Below, in pieces: positions 18,972 through 30,001 of a DNA stretch of 64,000 bases. The stretch comes from Bifidobacterium eulemuris (GTDB taxonomy: Bacteria; Actinomycetota; Actinomycetes; Actinomycetales; Bifidobacteriaceae). The stretch is taken from NCBI RefSeq assembly GCF_014898155.1, contig NZ_CP062938.1, positions 2,856,840-2,920,839 of the forward strand, in the 5' to 3' direction. The position numbers and the translations under genes were made by a program. The notes below the pieces were generated by a model. The model had not been told where the DNA came from and made no database searches. It saw only the letters and a program-made list of their open reading frames with translations. Numbering within the stretch: position 1 is the first letter of the stretch; the number at the start of each line of letters is the position of its first letter.

Positions 18972-20426
18972 ATGAACGAAGACATGATGACCGAAACCGA
19001 ACGCAACGCCACCGCACAGGACGCGCCGACCGCGCGCATGGGGGAGCGGGGCAAGGGATTGTTCCAGATCCACACGCTCGGCTGCCAGATGAACGTGCAT
19101 GATTCCGAGCGCATCGCCGGCGTGCTCGAGGCGGACGGCTACGTGCCGGCCACCGAGGAGCAGATCGACGGGCATGATGTGGATCTCATCGTGCTCAACA
19201 CCTGCGCGGTGCGCGAGAACGCCGCCGAGCGCATGTACGGCACGGTGGGCCTGTGGGCGGAGATGAAGCGCCAGCGGCCCAATCTGCAGATCGCGGTCGG
19301 CGGCTGCATGGCCCAGCTCGACCGCCAGCGGATCGCCGACAAGGCGCCGTGGATCGCGGCCGTGTTCGGCACGAAGAACATCGGCTCGCTGCCGCGTCTG
19401 CTCGAACAGAACCGCGTGACCGACCTGCCGCAGGTCGAGGTGGCCGACCAGCTCGAGTATTTCCCCAGCGACCTTCCCACGGCGCGCGCCTCGAAGGTCA
19501 GCTCGTGGGTGTCGATCTCCGTGGGCTGCAACAACACCTGCACCTTCTGCATCGTGCCCACCACGCGCGGCAAGGAGAAGGACCGCCGTCCCGGCGACAT
19601 CCTCGCCGAGGTGCGCGATTGCGTCCAGTCGGGCGCCAAGGAGGTCACGCTGCTGGGACAGAACGTGAACTCCTTCGGCTACGGCATCGGCGACCGCTAC
19701 GCCTTCTCTAAACTGCTGCGCGCCTGCGGCGAGATCGAAGGACTGGAGCGCGTGCGCTTCACCTCGCCGCATCCGGCCGCCTTCACCGACGATGTGATCG
19801 CCGCCATGGCCGAGACCCCGAATGTGATGCACCAGCTGCACATGCCCCTGCAGTCCGGTTCCGACAAAATCCTGCGCGCCATGCGCCGCTCCTACCGCAC
19901 GGCCAAGTTCATGGACATCCTGCGCAAGGTGCGTGAGGCGATGCCGGACGCGCAGATCTCCACCGACATCATCGTCGGCTTCCCCGGCGAGACCGAGGAG
20001 GATTTCCAGGACACGCTGCGCATCGTCGAGGAGGCGCGCTTCTCGTCCGCGTTCACCTTCATCTATTCGCCGCGACCTGGCACGCCGGCCGCCGAAATGG
20101 AGCAGGTGCCGCATGACGTGTCGCAGGAGCGTTTCGAACGTCTGGTCGCCCTGCAGGAGCGCATCACCGAGGAGGAGCTTAAGAAGTTCGAAGGCACGGA
20201 CGTCGAGGTGATGATCACCGGCACACAGGGCAAGAAGGACGCCGCCACGCATCGCGTGACCGGCCGCGAGCGCACCGGCACCCTGGTGCATATCGGCGTG
20301 CCCGAAGGCGAGCCGATGCCCGGAATCGGCGATTTCGTCACCGCCACCGTCACCCACGCCGGCCGCCACAACCTCATCGCCGACCCCGACCCGAAGGCCG
20401 GGCAGACCTATCATGTGCGCCACTGA
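18972..20426 (+). CDS. miaB: tRNA-2-methylthio-N6-dimethylallyladenosine synthase
   Basis: 484 residues, radical-SAM methylthiotransferase that converts i6A37 to ms2i6A37 in tRNAs reading UNN codons. The N-terminal UPF0004 domain has [11 protein letters not shown] and [14 protein letters not shown], whose cysteines hold the auxiliary cluster. The radical-SAM cluster cysteines are 186, 190 and 193 ([17 protein letters not shown]). A TRAM domain closes the protein. ATG 18972 or 18984 could start. It overlaps miaA by 14 bases, so the enzyme making i6A and the enzyme modifying it are co-translated. Confidence 0.96.
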   Translation: MNEDMMTETERNATAQDAPTARMGERGKGLFQIHTLGCQMNVHDSERIAGVLEADGYVPATEEQIDGHDVDLIVLNTCAVRENAAERMYGTVGLWAEMKRQRPNLQIAVGGCMAQLDRQRIADKAPWIAAVFGTKNIGSLPRLLEQNRVTDLPQVEVADQLEYFPSDLPTARASKVSSWVSISVGCNNTCTFCIVPTTRGKEKDRRPGDILAEVRDCVQSGAKEVTLLGQNVNSFGYGIGDRYAFSKLLRACGEIEGLERVRFTSPHPAAFTDDVIAAMAETPNVMHQLHMPLQSGSDKILRAMRRSYRTAKFMDILRKVREAMPDAQISTDIIVGFPGETEEDFQDTLRIVEEARFSSAFTFIYSPRPGTPAAEMEQVPHDVSQERFERLVALQERITEEELKKFEGTDVEVMITGTQGKKDAATHRVTGRERTGTLVHIGVPEGEPMPGIGDFVTATVTHAGRHNLIADPDPKAGQTYHVRH

Positions 20427-21411
20427 CTCCACGCTGCGCGTCGTCTCCATCGTCGGTCCCACCGCCTCGGGCAAGACGGGGCTGGGCATCGCCATCGCGC
20501 GCCGGCTCGCCGAGCGGGGCGAGCGGGCCGAAATCGTGAACGCGGACGCCTACCAGATGTACCGCGGCATGGATATCGGCACCGCCAAGCCCAGCGCCGA
20601 GGAGCAGGCCGCCGTGCCGCACCATCTCATCGACGTCATCGACCCCGACGACACGATGACCGTGGCCCGTTTCCAGACGCTCGCCCGCGAAACCATCGCC
20701 GATCTCAAATCGCGCGGCATCCGGCCGATTCTTGTGGGAGGCTCCGGCCTGTACGCGCGCGCCGCCATCGATGACATCTCCTTTCCCGGCACGGACCCGG
20801 AGATCCGCGCGAAGCTTGAGGAACGCGAACGGACCGAAGGCGCGGGCGCGCTGTTCGCCGAGCTGCGCGACAAGGATCCCGTCGCCGCGGCGAATATGGA
20901 CGCGCGCAACGCCCGGCGCACCATCCGCGCGCTGGAGGTCATCGAACTGACGGGCCGCCCGTTCTCGGCCACGCTGCCGCGCTACCGGTATGTGATTCCT
21001 TCCGTGCAGATCGGCCTTGATCTGGACCGTGGGGAGCTCGACCGCCGCATCGACATCCGCACCAAGCGGATGCTGGATGAGGGATTCGTCGACGAGGTGC
21101 GGCGGCTGCGTTCGCGGCTGGGGGCTACCGCAGGCCGCGCGCTCGGCTACCAGCAGGTCATCGACTTCGAGGACGGGCTGATCGACGAGGAGGAGCTTTT
21201 CGCCGACATCGCGCAGAAAACCAAGCGGCTCGCCCGCAAACAGATGGGCTGGTTCGGCCGCGACCCCAGAATCCACTGGCTTGAGGCGCTGAACCCGCGT
21301 CTGGTGGACAACGCGATGGCGATTATCGCCCACGCCGACGCCGGCGACTACGATCCCATCGACGCGCGCGCCGACGAGTACGTCCAGCATCATCTGGGCG
21401 ACATCGGCTAG
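20413..21411 (+). CDS. miaA: tRNA dimethylallyltransferase
   Basis: 332 residues. Adds a dimethylallyl group to A37 of tRNA, the step before MiaB. The P-loop GPTASGKT is at residues 15-22, followed by the family motifs [18 protein letters not shown] and [11 protein letters not shown], the [18 protein letters not shown] segment, and [12 protein letters not shown]. The start lies inside the end of miaB, consistent with coupling. Its 3' end converges on the Fic gene. Confidence 0.96.
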   Translation: MCATDSTLRVVSIVGPTASGKTGLGIAIARRLAERGERAEIVNADAYQMYRGMDIGTAKPSAEEQAAVPHHLIDVIDPDDTMTVARFQTLARETIADLKSRGIRPILVGGSGLYARAAIDDISFPGTDPEIRAKLEERERTEGAGALFAELRDKDPVAAANMDARNARRTIRALEVIELTGRPFSATLPRYRYVIPSVQIGLDLDRGELDRRIDIRTKRMLDEGFVDEVRRLRSRLGATAGRALGYQQVIDFEDGLIDEEELFADIAQKTKRLARKQMGWFGRDPRIHWLEALNPRLVDNAMAIIAHADAGDYDPIDARADEYVQHHLGDIG

Positions 21412-21423
21412 AGCCGTGGGCCG

Positions 21424-22218
21424 TCAGTGCGCCGGACCCTGGTCCCAGCCGGCGATCAGGAACACGCGGGTCGGATTCGCCGGGCGGACGATGCCCGCGA
21501 ACATGCGTTCCAGCGCGTCGGTGTCGCCCCGATAGGCCGCGTGTTTGGCGGATTTGTATCCTTCACGGGTCACCGAACCCCAGTCGAGGTCCCAGCCGGC
21601 GTCATGCGCGAGCCGCGAGCCGAACATGCGTAGCACCATCGCGTTGCCGCCCTTGAACGGATGCAGATATCCCAACTCGTCGTAGATCCTCGTGAACTCG
21701 CGCACGAACACGTCGCGGTCCAACACCTGCAGATTGCGTTTGTCCGCCAGTTCGGTGGCGATGTTCAACGCGCCCGTCTCGATCAGCGCGGCGGGGAAGA
21801 ACGCTTCGGGATTCCTGGCGCGGGCTTTGTCGTCCGTCGCCTCGCGCGTCGTGTCGCTGGTGCGCAGCGCGCCCGCGTCCGCGAACACGCCCTCGAACAA
21901 TCCCCTATGGATGGCGGTCAATTCGGCCAGATCCCCGGAGGCGGGCCATCGACGTTCGGCAAGCAGCACCGTGCGGGCGAACACGCTATCCGCATGGTCC
22001 GTGGCATGGTCGTCCAGACTGCCGTCGGACAGGCGTCCGTTGCTTTGGATCTTTCGGGCGGTGGATTCGTCGGCGATCTCGATCAGCCGGGCGACGTCGA
22101 TGTCGCCCCGCTCGTAGTCCGCCGCGGCACGCATCGTCGCGTCGCCCGGCGTCATCGCTTCCAACGCGCAGTTCTTCAATGCAAATGCGACTGCGCTCGC
22201 ACGCTCTGCTGGAGTCAT
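21424..22218 (-). CDS. Fic-domain protein with degenerate active-site motif
   Basis: 264 residues from ATG 22218 (ATG 22257 would add 13). Fic enzymes usually transfer AMP to protein hydroxyls through the motif HPFx(D/E)GNGRxxR. Here it reads HPFKGGNAMVLR, at about residues 187-198: the His, Phe, Asn and final Arg remain, but the acidic residue is Gly, the second Gly is Ala and the phosphate-binding Arg is Met. The surrounding fold (REFTRIYDELGYLHPF; helix after the motif) is intact. A TxxxE-type inhibitory helix is not evident. It may have altered activity or be a non-catalytic relative. Confidence 0.78.
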   Translation of the reverse strand: MTPAERASAVAFALKNCALEAMTPGDATMRAAADYERGDIDVARLIEIADESTARKIQSNGRLSDGSLDDHATDHADSVFARTVLLAERRWPASGDLAELTAIHRGLFEGVFADAGALRTSDTTREATDDKARARNPEAFFPAALIETGALNIATELADKRNLQVLDRDVFVREFTRIYDELGYLHPFKGGNAMVLRMFGSRLAHDAGWDLDWGSVTREGYKSAKHAAYRGDTDALERMFAGIVRPANPTRVFLIAGWDQGPAH

Positions 22219-22438
22219 ATCACGATAATAGCCGGCTTGACTTGCGCAAAGGCGCATCCTTGCGATATTTCGAATGCCGGTGTCGACCGCCGCGGCGCGA
22301 ATCCGCGTGGTATGGCGCGATATCGCGTGCGGCGGACGCCCTTCGGACCCCGAGGTGTGAGGGTCGGGTGTCGTTGCGCGGCAAAACCGGCGTCGCTGCC
22401 GCCCCTAGGTCTGCCGTGGCGTAGAATCAGGAACCGTT

Positions 22439-25243
22439 ATGGCACGATCATCATCCTCGAAGAGTTCAGCGAAGTCCCGTAAAACCACCGGCGGGTCAGG
22501 CGCCCGCGACGGCAAAACCGCGATCCAGCCCGAATTCGGGGATGTCGCGGAGCCGATGTGGAAGAAAATCCTGCTCGCGATTCCGCGGGCCCTCGGCACC
22601 GCCGTGCGTTCGATCACCGGCGTGGGGGAGTACGATCCCGCCTACCGCCGCGACGGCCTGTGCTTCCTGCTGATGGTGTTGGCGGTGCTGTTCTGCGCCT
22701 CCGAATGGGTGCGTGTGGACGGCCCTTTCGGGCAGTTCCTGCACGCCGTGGCCTCGGGCGTGTTGGGCGTGATGAGCGTGGTGCTGCCGGTATTGCTGTT
22801 CTATGTGGCCGTGCGTCTGATGCGCAACTCCGGTAGGGAGTCGAACAATCCGCGCGTGGTGACCGGCTGGGTGCTGCTGCTGTGGTCCATCTGCTCGGTG
22901 ATCGATGTGGCGCTCGCCGCCGAATCCACGCAATTCGACATCGCCGTGCTGCAGAAGGCCGGCGGCCTGTTCGGCTTCTTCCTCGGATCGCCGTTGGCCT
23001 GGGGCCTATCCAACGCGTTCGCGATCGCCATCTTTGTGGTGGTGGGCCTGTTCTCCCTGCTGATGATCACCGGCACGCATGTGACCGACCTGCCCGAAGT
23101 GCTGGCGCGTTCATGGGCCAAACTGCGCAACAAGCCGTACCGACCGGAAGGCGAGGAAGAAGAGACGGGCGACCAGTTCCCCAACGAGGTACGCGTCGGC
23201 GACGGCACGCTCGCGTTCGCCGACGGCGTTCCCTCGCACGACGGCGATGAGACGGCCGAGGAACAATCCGAGCGCAAACCCGGTTTGTTCGCGCGCCTGT
23301 TCCGTCGCGCCAAAAACGTGGATGGCGGTGGCCTGGAGCGTTACGAAGCCGACGATCCCTTCGCCACCGCGGCGTCCCGGCATGGCGATGCCGCCGAAAC
23401 CTCGCTTATCGAGCCGGCCGGCATGCCGGCGGTGGATTCCGCGACGCAGGTCATGGGAATGGAATTCCCCTCGACCGACGCTCCCACCACGGCGATGCCC
23501 GGTCCGAGCGACGACCTGGACGGCGGCACGGTGACGATGCCCGCGCTCGCCGATCCCGAACACGACCCGTGGGCGCCCATCGCCACCGGCGTCATTCCGG
23601 CCGTCTCCGCCGACGGCGCAGGCTCCACCGTGGCCCTCGGCGCATCCGATTCCGCCCTTTCGGGCGAGCTCGATGGCGACGATGCGGACGGCGAACAGGA
23701 CGACTCCGACGATGCGCTGAAGCCCTACCAGCTGCCCAATCTCAACATCCTGTCCAAAGGCCAGCCGCATGCGATGCGCACCCCGGCCAACGACAAGGTG
23801 ATCGCAGCGTTGACCTCCACCTTCCAGCAGTTCAATGTGGACGCGAAGGTGATCGGCTTCCTGCGCGGCCCATCGGTCACCCAATACGAGGTGGAGCTCG
23901 GTGCGGGCGTCAAAGTCGAGAAGGTCACCAACCTGCAGCGCAACATCGCCTACGCGGTGGCCAGCTCCGACGTGCGCATCCTCTCGCCGATCCCCGGCAA
24001 ATCCGCCATCGGCATCGAAATCCCCAACGTCGACCGCGAGATCGTGCATCTGGGCGACGTGCTGCGTTCCGACAAGGCCATGAACGACCCCAATCCGATG
24101 GTCACCGGCGTCGGTAAGGACGTGGAGGGCCACTTCGTGACCGCCGACCTCGCCAAAATGCCGCATCTGCTGGTGGCCGGCGCCACCGGATCCGGTAAGT
24201 CGAGCTTCATCAACTCCATGCTCACCTCGATCATCATGCGCGCCACGCCCGAGCAGGTGCGGCTGATCATGGTGGACCCCAAACGCGTGGAGCTCTCCGC
24301 CTACGCGGGCATCCCGCATCTGCTCACGCCGATCATCACCGATCCCAAAAAGGCCGCGCAGGCCTTGGAATGGGTGGTCAAGGAGATGGACGCGCGCTAC
24401 TCCGACCTGGAGTTCTTCGGCTTCCGCCACATCAAGGATTTCAACGAAGCCGTGCGCGCCGGCAAAGTGCACGCCCCCCTCGGATCCCAGCGCAAGGTGG
24501 CCCCATACCCGTACATCCTCGTGGTCGTCGACGAGATGGCCGACTTGATGATGGTCGCGAAAAACGATGTGGAAAGCTCCATCCAGCGCATCACCCAGTT
24601 GGCGCGCGCCGCCGGCGTGCACCTCGTGCTCGCCACCCAACGCCCGTCCGTGGACGTGGTCACCGGCCTGATCAAGGCGAACATCCCCTCGCGACTGGCC
24701 TTCGCCACCTCCTCGGCCACCGATTCGCGAGTCATCCTCGACACGGTCGGCGCCGAGGCGCTGATCGGCCAGGGCGACGCGTTGTTCCTGCCGATGGGCT
24801 CGGCCAAGCCGATCCGCGTGCAGGGCTCATGGGTGTCCGAATCGGAGATCCGCAAGGCCGTGGAATTCGTGCGCACCCAACGCAAGCCGCGCTATCGCGA
24901 CGACATCGAACAGATGGCGCAGGAGGCCGAGAAGAAGGCCGTCGAACCCGACGAGGAGATCGGCGACGATATGGACGTGCTGCTGCAGGCGGCCGAACTG
25001 GTCGTCACCACGCAGTTCGGTTCCACCTCGATGCTGCAGCGTAAGCTGCGCGTCGGATTCGCCAAAGCCGGGCGTCTGATGGACCTGTTGGAATCACGCG
25101 GCGTGGTCGGCCCCTCCGAAGGGTCCAAAGCCCGCCAGGTGCTGGTTCAGCCCAATGACCTGCCGGCCGTGCTCGCCTTCATCCGCGGCGAAACCGACTC
25201 CTTGGAATCGTCCGCGGCCCAGCAGGGCACGCTTGAATCATGA
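22439..25243 (+). CDS. ftsK: DNA translocase FtsK
   Basis: 934 residues. Four membrane helices (about 75-215) anchor it at the septum; an acidic, low-complexity linker (about 220-430) follows. The motor has Walker [10 protein letters not shown] (residues ~582-590) and Walker [15 protein letters not shown], and the C-terminus carries the gamma winged helix ([20 protein letters not shown]) that reads KOPS-type polar motifs. It pumps chromosome termini during division and activates XerCD. AGGA lies seven bases before ATG 22439. Followed by pgsA after 66 bases. Confidence 0.96.
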   Translation: MARSSSSKSSAKSRKTTGGSGARDGKTAIQPEFGDVAEPMWKKILLAIPRALGTAVRSITGVGEYDPAYRRDGLCFLLMVLAVLFCASEWVRVDGPFGQFLHAVASGVLGVMSVVLPVLLFYVAVRLMRNSGRESNNPRVVTGWVLLLWSICSVIDVALAAESTQFDIAVLQKAGGLFGFFLGSPLAWGLSNAFAIAIFVVVGLFSLLMITGTHVTDLPEVLARSWAKLRNKPYRPEGEEEETGDQFPNEVRVGDGTLAFADGVPSHDGDETAEEQSERKPGLFARLFRRAKNVDGGGLERYEADDPFATAASRHGDAAETSLIEPAGMPAVDSATQVMGMEFPSTDAPTTAMPGPSDDLDGGTVTMPALADPEHDPWAPIATGVIPAVSADGAGSTVALGASDSALSGELDGDDADGEQDDSDDALKPYQLPNLNILSKGQPHAMRTPANDKVIAALTSTFQQFNVDAKVIGFLRGPSVTQYEVELGAGVKVEKVTNLQRNIAYAVASSDVRILSPIPGKSAIGIEIPNVDREIVHLGDVLRSDKAMNDPNPMVTGVGKDVEGHFVTADLAKMPHLLVAGATGSGKSSFINSMLTSIIMRATPEQVRLIMVDPKRVELSAYAGIPHLLTPIITDPKKAAQALEWVVKEMDARYSDLEFFGFRHIKDFNEAVRAGKVHAPLGSQRKVAPYPYILVVVDEMADLMMVAKNDVESSIQRITQLARAAGVHLVLATQRPSVDVVTGLIKANIPSRLAFATSSATDSRVILDTVGAEALIGQGDALFLPMGSAKPIRVQGSWVSESEIRKAVEFVRTQRKPRYRDDIEQMAQEAEKKAVEPDEEIGDDMDVLLQAAELVVTTQFGSTSMLQRKLRVGFAKAGRLMDLLESRGVVGPSEGSKARQVLVQPNDLPAVLAFIRGETDSLESSAAQQGTLES

Positions 25244-25309
25244 CATTGCCAGCGTTCCTCCAGCCGGCGTCCACCTCTTCGGTAGAGCATGTGCGGTAAC
25301 GTGTGCTGT

Positions 25310-25969
25310 ATGACTGAGACCCAAACATCCAAGAAATCGTCGTTGCTGGACGGATGGAACGCCCCTCCGAATCTGGTCACCTACTCGCGCATCGTGCTGG
25401 TGGTGGTGTTTCTTGTGCTGGCGGCGCTCGCCGGCCCGTGGGGCGCGGACAATCTGACGATGCGTTGGGTCGCCGCCGTGCTGTTCATCATCGCCGCCTC
25501 CACCGATAAGATCGACGGCTGGATGGCCCGCAAATACCATATGGTCACCGAGCTGGGCAAACTGATGGATCCGATCGCCGACAAACTGCTCACCTGCGGC
25601 GCTCTGATTCTCGCCTCCATATTCGGCGAACTCGGCTGGTGGGTGACCATCCTGTTCCTCATACGCGAGATCGGCATCACCGTGATGCGTTTCTTCGTCA
25701 TCGACACCGGCGGCAAGGTGATCGCCGCCGAATGGCCCGGCAAGTTGAAAACCGTGTTCCAGTGCGTCGGCCTGTCGATGCTGCTGCTGCCGATGTGGTC
25801 GCTGGACGCCGGGCAGACGACTCCGATGTGGATGAGCGTCTACTACTTCCTCACCTACGCGATGATTTATGTGGCGTTGGTGCTGTGCCTGTACTCGGGC
25901 GGCATCTACCTGTACAACACCTTTGCCGGCGGCAAGAAGCAGCAGTCCGCCGGCGACGCCGAAGCCTGA
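25310..25969 (+). CDS. pgsA: CDP-diacylglycerol-glycerol-3-phosphate 3-phosphatidyltransferase
   Basis: 219 residues, integral membrane enzyme that makes phosphatidylglycerol phosphate. The CDP-alcohol phosphotransferase signature DGxxAR(x8)GxxxDxxxD is present as DKIDGWMARKYHM then ELGKLMDPIADKL. About five membrane helices. ATG 25310 is preferred over GTG/ATG codons further upstream because MTETQT leads directly into the conserved NLVTYSRIV helix. The stop is four bases before cinA, so they form an operon, the same order as in other actinobacteria. Confidence 0.94.
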   Translation: MTETQTSKKSSLLDGWNAPPNLVTYSRIVLVVVFLVLAALAGPWGADNLTMRWVAAVLFIIAASTDKIDGWMARKYHMVTELGKLMDPIADKLLTCGALILASIFGELGWWVTILFLIREIGITVMRFFVIDTGGKVIAAEWPGKLKTVFQCVGLSMLLLPMWSLDAGQTTPMWMSVYYFLTYAMIYVALVLCLYSGGIYLYNTFAGGKKQQSAGDAEA

Positions 25970-25973
25970 CGCG

Positions 25974-26630
25974 ATGACGCAACGGAACGACGCGTGCGCG
26001 GCCCCCTCATCCGATGGCGGGGCCGGTCAGGCCATGGCCGAATCGGCGTGCGCCGGTGAGGAGGGCCGTTCGTCCTCGAATGCGGCGAATGCGACGCAGG
26101 AGCGATGCGACGCGCTTGCGGCCCGTGTGCTGGCGTATTGCGAGGCGCGCGGACTGAAAATCGCCTGCGCCGAATCACTTACCGGAGGATTGCTGGCCGA
26201 CGCGTTCGTGCGGATTCCCGGGGCTTCGAATGTGCTGCTGGGATCGGCGGTCACCTACGACATCAACGCCAAAGCCTCCATACTCGGTGTGGATGGTGCC
26301 TTGCTCGGGCGTGAGGGCGCCGTCCATCCCGAAGTGGCGGAGCAGATGGCCGAGGGCGCGGCGCGGCTGTATGAGCAGCCGCAATACGGCGACAAAGTGA
26401 TCGGCCTGTCCACCACCGGCGTCGCGGGTCCCGGTCCGGACGGTGACAAGCCGGCCGGACTGGTGTATGTCGGCGTTTCGCTGCCGCCTTGCGTGGCCGC
26501 CGGTCGCGCCATGCGCCGAACCGAGTCCGTCGAATTGCGGTTGCATGGCACTCGAAGTGAGGTTCGACGCCTTACTGTCGCATGCGTTTTGGAAAACTTG
26601 AGCCAACTCTTAGCAATTTTTCAGGAATAA
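25974..26630 (+). CDS. cinA: CinA C-terminal domain protein (nicotinamide-nucleotide amidase type)
   Basis: 218 residues. The first ~45 residues are low complexity, the rest is the CinA C-terminal/PncC domain: AARVLAYCEARGLKIACAES, then LTGGLLADAFVRIPG, GLSTTGVAGPGPDGDKP and GLVYVGVSLP. PncC-type enzymes deamidate nicotinamide mononucleotide. The N-terminal COG1058 half found in long CinA is absent. Overlaps no neighbour; starts four bases after pgsA and is followed 63 bases later by clgR. Confidence 0.88.
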   Translation: MTQRNDACAAPSSDGGAGQAMAESACAGEEGRSSSNAANATQERCDALAARVLAYCEARGLKIACAESLTGGLLADAFVRIPGASNVLLGSAVTYDINAKASILGVDGALLGREGAVHPEVAEQMAEGAARLYEQPQYGDKVIGLSTTGVAGPGPDGDKPAGLVYVGVSLPPCVAAGRAMRRTESVELRLHGTRSEVRRLTVACVLENLSQLLAIFQE

Positions 26631-26693
26631 AACCCCGGTGATGTCGTGTTGACAAGAGTAGATGTTCCGATACACGACGCAAGGGATGGAATT

Positions 26694-27203
26694 ATGGAGA
26701 CGCTGACCCGCAACGAACAGCAAATGGAAATTCACGCCGCGGCGCCGACTGTGGTGCGTCCGGGAACCGCGCGCATGCGTGAGCTGACCCCGGCCCAGCG
26801 CCGTGCGGTGATGTTCGCGCAGCAGCAGGTGATCAAGGCGCGTGCCGCGAAAAAGGCCAAGGACGAGCGCCAGGCGGCGTTGAGCCGGATGTGGCAGGAG
26901 GAGGATTCCGACATCAAGCCGCGTTCCGCGACGCGTGTGCGTGAGGAATCCAAGACGACGGGGCGCGTGTCGCTGCGTGAGGCCATCGGCCAAGTGCTGC
27001 GCGATCTGCGCACCCGCGATCATAAGACCCTGCGTGAGGTCAGCGAGAAGGCCGGTGTGTCGCTGGGATATCTTTCCGAGGTGGAGCGCGGGCAGAAGGA
27101 GGCCAGCTCCGAGCTGCTCACCTCCATCTCCGAAGCGCTGGGCGTGAGCACCGCGCAGATGCTGCGTCTGGTCGCCGACCATCTCGACGAGGTCGGCGCG
27201 TAA
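26694..27203 (+). CDS. clgR: HTH (XRE) regulator, ClgR-like activator of protease genes
   Basis: 169 residues. The C-terminal helix-turn-helix ([20 protein letters not shown], then [19 protein letters not shown]) matches actinobacterial ClgR, which activates clp protease and other stress genes. Here the N-terminus has an extra ~95 residue basic segment not seen in short ClgR proteins. The position between cinA and recA is the same as in corynebacteria, supporting the call. AAGGGATGG precedes ATG 26694; a TTGACA at 26649-26654 may be its -35 box. Confidence 0.82.
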   Translation: METLTRNEQQMEIHAAAPTVVRPGTARMRELTPAQRRAVMFAQQQVIKARAAKKAKDERQAALSRMWQEEDSDIKPRSATRVREESKTTGRVSLREAIGQVLRDLRTRDHKTLREVSEKAGVSLGYLSEVERGQKEASSELLTSISEALGVSTAQMLRLVADHLDEVGA

Positions 27204-27218
27204 GGCGTATCGGTCGGG

Positions 27219-27262
27219 CCCGGCCCGTATCCGCATGTTGTCGGATACGGGCCGGGCGTTGT
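27219..27262 (+). terminator. Intrinsic terminator after clgR
   Basis: Perfect 16-base arms (GCCCGGCCCGTATCCG at 27219-27234; complement at 27243-27258) with an eight-base loop, tail GTTGTC. Confidence 0.75.
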
Positions 27263-27295
27263 CATGTTTGGGGCATGACGGTAGATTGGTCTGTT

Positions 27296-27538
27296 ATGCG
27301 GGAACGGGAATTCTGGGAATTGCTCGAAGAGGTGTTCGGGCGTGTCTATGGCCGCAGTCTGTCGCGCGACCAGCGGCTGGACCGTCTGGGCGGCATGACC
27401 GCGGTCGAGGCGTTGGAGGCCGGTGAGGAGCCCCGCACGATATGGAACGTGCTGTGCGACCAGATGGAGGTGCCGGACGGCGAGCGGTGGGGCAAGGATC
27501 ATAACGCACCGCCGATGCCATATGCTTCCGGACGATAG
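27296..27538 (+). CDS. DUF3046 family protein
   Basis: 80 residues starting MREREFWELLEEVFG. This matches the short actinobacterial DUF3046 family, whose members sit next to recA. The function is not known. The earlier in-frame ATG at 27275 is rejected because family members begin at the REFW segment. A terminator separates it from clgR, so it has its own promoter or a joint recA transcript. Confidence 0.85.
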   Translation: MREREFWELLEEVFGRVYGRSLSRDQRLDRLGGMTAVEALEAGEEPRTIWNVLCDQMEVPDGERWGKDHNAPPMPYASGR

Positions 27539-27895
27539 TATGTCGCGTTGGCGTCACCCGGACGGAGTGGCGTCCATGCGATTTGGTTTCCGATGCGTCG
27601 CGTCTGTGCGGGAGTGTGATTCGTGACGCGCCGACTGGGATGTCGGCGTGTCCTTTCGAAAAATCGAACAAATGTTCGTATCTGGGGGTATAGTGGTCCG
27701 CAGTGACGACGGCAGACTCGGCGAGTGGGTTTGCGCCGGCCGATGCGAAAACCCTGCTATGACAAGGAAATTCGCCGGTCGGAGTCGCGCGGGGCGAAGG
27801 CTCGGACCACATAGGCCGATTCCGCTTGCCTTGCGTGGCGTAACACCCATACGGTGGAATGACGTATTCGCCGCATGACGACAAAGGAGGCCATC
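27539..27895 (+). promoter_or_regulatory. recA upstream region and long leader
   Basis: The 357 bases between DUF3046 and recA hold no credible gene. They contain the SOS box and a TATAGT -10, which would put the transcript start near 27701 and give recA a leader of about 195 bases. AAAGGAGG precedes the recA ATG. Confidence 0.7.
27665..27678. promoter_or_regulatory. LexA/SOS (Cheo-type) operator of recA
   Basis: CGAACAAATGTTCG, a perfect match to the Gram-positive/actinobacterial SOS box CGAACRNRYGTTCG. A -10 hexamer TATAGT at 27689-27694 lies just downstream, so the box overlaps the -35 region and LexA would block the promoter. Confidence 0.9.
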
Positions 27896-29074
27896 ATGGC
27901 ACAGCAGACGAAGCCCGCCCCGCAGGGCACGGAGGGCGGAAACGCCGCCCCGCGTGAACTCGATCCTCTGCGCAAAGCCGCGCTTGACACCGCGCTGGCG
28001 CAGGTGGAGAAGAATTTCGGCAAAGGGTCGGCCATGCGTTTGGGCGATCGCGTCGAGCAGGACGTCGAAGTCATCCCCACCGGCTCCCTGGCCCTTGACA
28101 TGGCGCTCGGCATCGGCGGACTGCCCCGTGGCCGTATCGTGGAGATCTATGGTCCGGAATCCTCCGGCAAAACCACGTTGGCGCTCCACGCGGTCGCCAA
28201 CGCGCAGCGCAACGGAGGAGTCGCGGCCTTCATCGACGCCGAACACGCGCTCGATCCGGTGTACGCGCGCAAACTCGGCGTCGACACCGATTCGCTGATC
28301 GTTTCCCAACCCGATAACGGCGAGCAGGCTCTGGAGATCTCCGATATGCTGATCCGCTCCGGCGCGCTCGACATCATCGTCATCGATTCGGTGGCCGCCC
28401 TGGTACCCAAGGCGGAGATCGAGGGCGAGATGGGCGACAGTCATGTCGGCCTGCAGGCCCGATTGATGAGTCAGGCGCTGCGTAAAATGACCGGCGCGCT
28501 CGCGCAGGCGGGGACCACCGCCATCTTCATCAACCAGCTGCGTGAGAAGATCGGCGTGTTCTTCGGCAATCCCGAAACCACCACCGGAGGCAAGGCATTG
28601 AAGTTCTACTCATCCGTGCGACTCGACATCCGTCGCGTGCAGACCTTGAAGAACGGCGACGAGGCCGTGGGCAACCGCACGCGCGTCAAGGTGGTCAAGA
28701 ACAAGATGGCGCCGCCCTTCAAATCCGCGGAATTCGACGTGCTGTACGGCGAGGGCATCTCCCGCGAGGGCTCCGCGCTCGATATGGCCATCCAGGTGGG
28801 CGTGGTTAAGAAGTCCGGTTCCTGGTTCACCTACGAGGGCGACCAGCTGGGACAGGGACGTGAGAACGTGCGCAAGTTCCTCAAAGACAATCCTGCCGTC
28901 ACCGAGGAGATCGAGAACAAGGTCAAAGTCGAGTTCGGTCTGATTGAACCGACCGACCAGTTCGCCGAGGACGAGGCCACCAAGGCGGCGGCCGAGGCCG
29001 CCAAGGACGCTGAATCGCCTGCGACGAGCGAGGCGAACGCGACCGGTGCGAAATCGTCGAAATCCGCGAAATAG
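27896..29074 (+). CDS. recA: Recombinase A
   Basis: 392 residues, DNA-dependent ATPase that pairs homologous strands and triggers LexA cleavage. Walker [10 protein letters not shown] is at residues 86-94; Walker [14 protein letters not shown] and loop L2 [20 protein letters not shown] are intact. The C-terminus is an acidic and then Ser/Lys/Ala-rich tail. ATG 27896 has an ideal AAAGGAGG site and is preferred over the upstream in-frame ATG at 27875. RecX follows after 46 bases with its own ribosome site. Confidence 0.98.
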   Translation: MAQQTKPAPQGTEGGNAAPRELDPLRKAALDTALAQVEKNFGKGSAMRLGDRVEQDVEVIPTGSLALDMALGIGGLPRGRIVEIYGPESSGKTTLALHAVANAQRNGGVAAFIDAEHALDPVYARKLGVDTDSLIVSQPDNGEQALEISDMLIRSGALDIIVIDSVAALVPKAEIEGEMGDSHVGLQARLMSQALRKMTGALAQAGTTAIFINQLREKIGVFFGNPETTTGGKALKFYSSVRLDIRRVQTLKNGDEAVGNRTRVKVVKNKMAPPFKSAEFDVLYGEGISREGSALDMAIQVGVVKKSGSWFTYEGDQLGQGRENVRKFLKDNPAVTEEIENKVKVEFGLIEPTDQFAEDEATKAAAEAAKDAESPATSEANATGAKSSKSAK

Positions 29075-29120
29075 CGCGTTTTCTGCTGGTGATTCACACT
29101 CTTTACGGAGGTGAGTGCGC

Positions 29121-29822
29121 ATGATTGGAGCGGAAGCGTTTCTGGCTGAGCATGGCGTGGCGATTCCGGCGGATGGACCGGATAGCGCCCGCCATGCCCG
29201 AGCCGACCGTCGTTCCGCTGACGACAACGTCCTGTCCGACAGACCCGTCTCGGTCGGCCGTTCCGTTTCGACCGGCCGCCGTGGATTTGCCGAGCCTCTT
29301 ACTTGTGTCGATTCGGACAAGCGGGGACGTGCGGCGCGCCCGTCCGTCGGTGACGGGGCGGACGGACCGGATCTCGATGCCTGCCGTGAGGCGGCGTTGC
29401 GTCTGCTCGACGCGGCACCCCGCGCGTCGGGCGCGCTGCGCACTCGCCTGCTCGACAAAGGTTACGCGGATGGAATCGTCGACGAGGTCATCGAACGGCT
29501 CACCCGCGTGCAACTGCTGGATGACGAGGCGTACGCGCGTTCGGCGGTGCGTTACTGCGCGGGCCGTATGATGGGCCGGCGCGGCACCGTGATGGAGCTG
29601 GTCCGCAAAGGCGTGAGCCGCTCCATGGCCGAGCGTGTCTGCGCCGAAGCCGAATCCAACGGCGTGTTCGAGGAATCGGCATGGGAATTGGGACGTTCCG
29701 TCGCACGTAAAACCCGCGGCCTCGAACCCCAAACGCGCAAACGCCGCTTCTGGGGCGCGGGAGGCCGCAAAGGCCACAATCCGGAAACCCTACGCGCCGT
29801 AGCCGCCGAACTCTTCACCTGA
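29121..29822 (+). CDS. recX: RecA regulatory protein RecX
   Basis: 233 residues. The last ~150 carry the three-helix RecX repeats (EAALRLLDAAPRASGALRTR; DEVIERLTRVQLLDDEAYAR); the first ~85 residues are a variable Arg/Ser-rich extension. RecX binds within RecA filaments and limits their activity. CGGAGG lies nine bases before ATG 29121. Adjacent to recA and probably co-transcribed under the SOS box. Confidence 0.92.
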   Translation: MIGAEAFLAEHGVAIPADGPDSARHARADRRSADDNVLSDRPVSVGRSVSTGRRGFAEPLTCVDSDKRGRAARPSVGDGADGPDLDACREAALRLLDAAPRASGALRTRLLDKGYADGIVDEVIERLTRVQLLDDEAYARSAVRYCAGRMMGRRGTVMELVRKGVSRSMAERVCAEAESNGVFEESAWELGRSVARKTRGLEPQTRKRRFWGAGGRKGHNPETLRAVAAELFT

Positions 29823-30001
29823 ACCGCATCCCTCGTTGAACTGCGAAGTCGACGACGTTTCGAGGTGGTTGGCCGCGTCTGGTCGGAAAGCGCCGTATAC
29901 GGGTGGAGATGGTTGAGCGTGACGTGCGTGGGGATGATTGGTGGCGTGCGGCGGGTTCGTCGCGATAGGTCCACGTCGGCAAAAGCGCGGGATGGGGGAG
30001 G

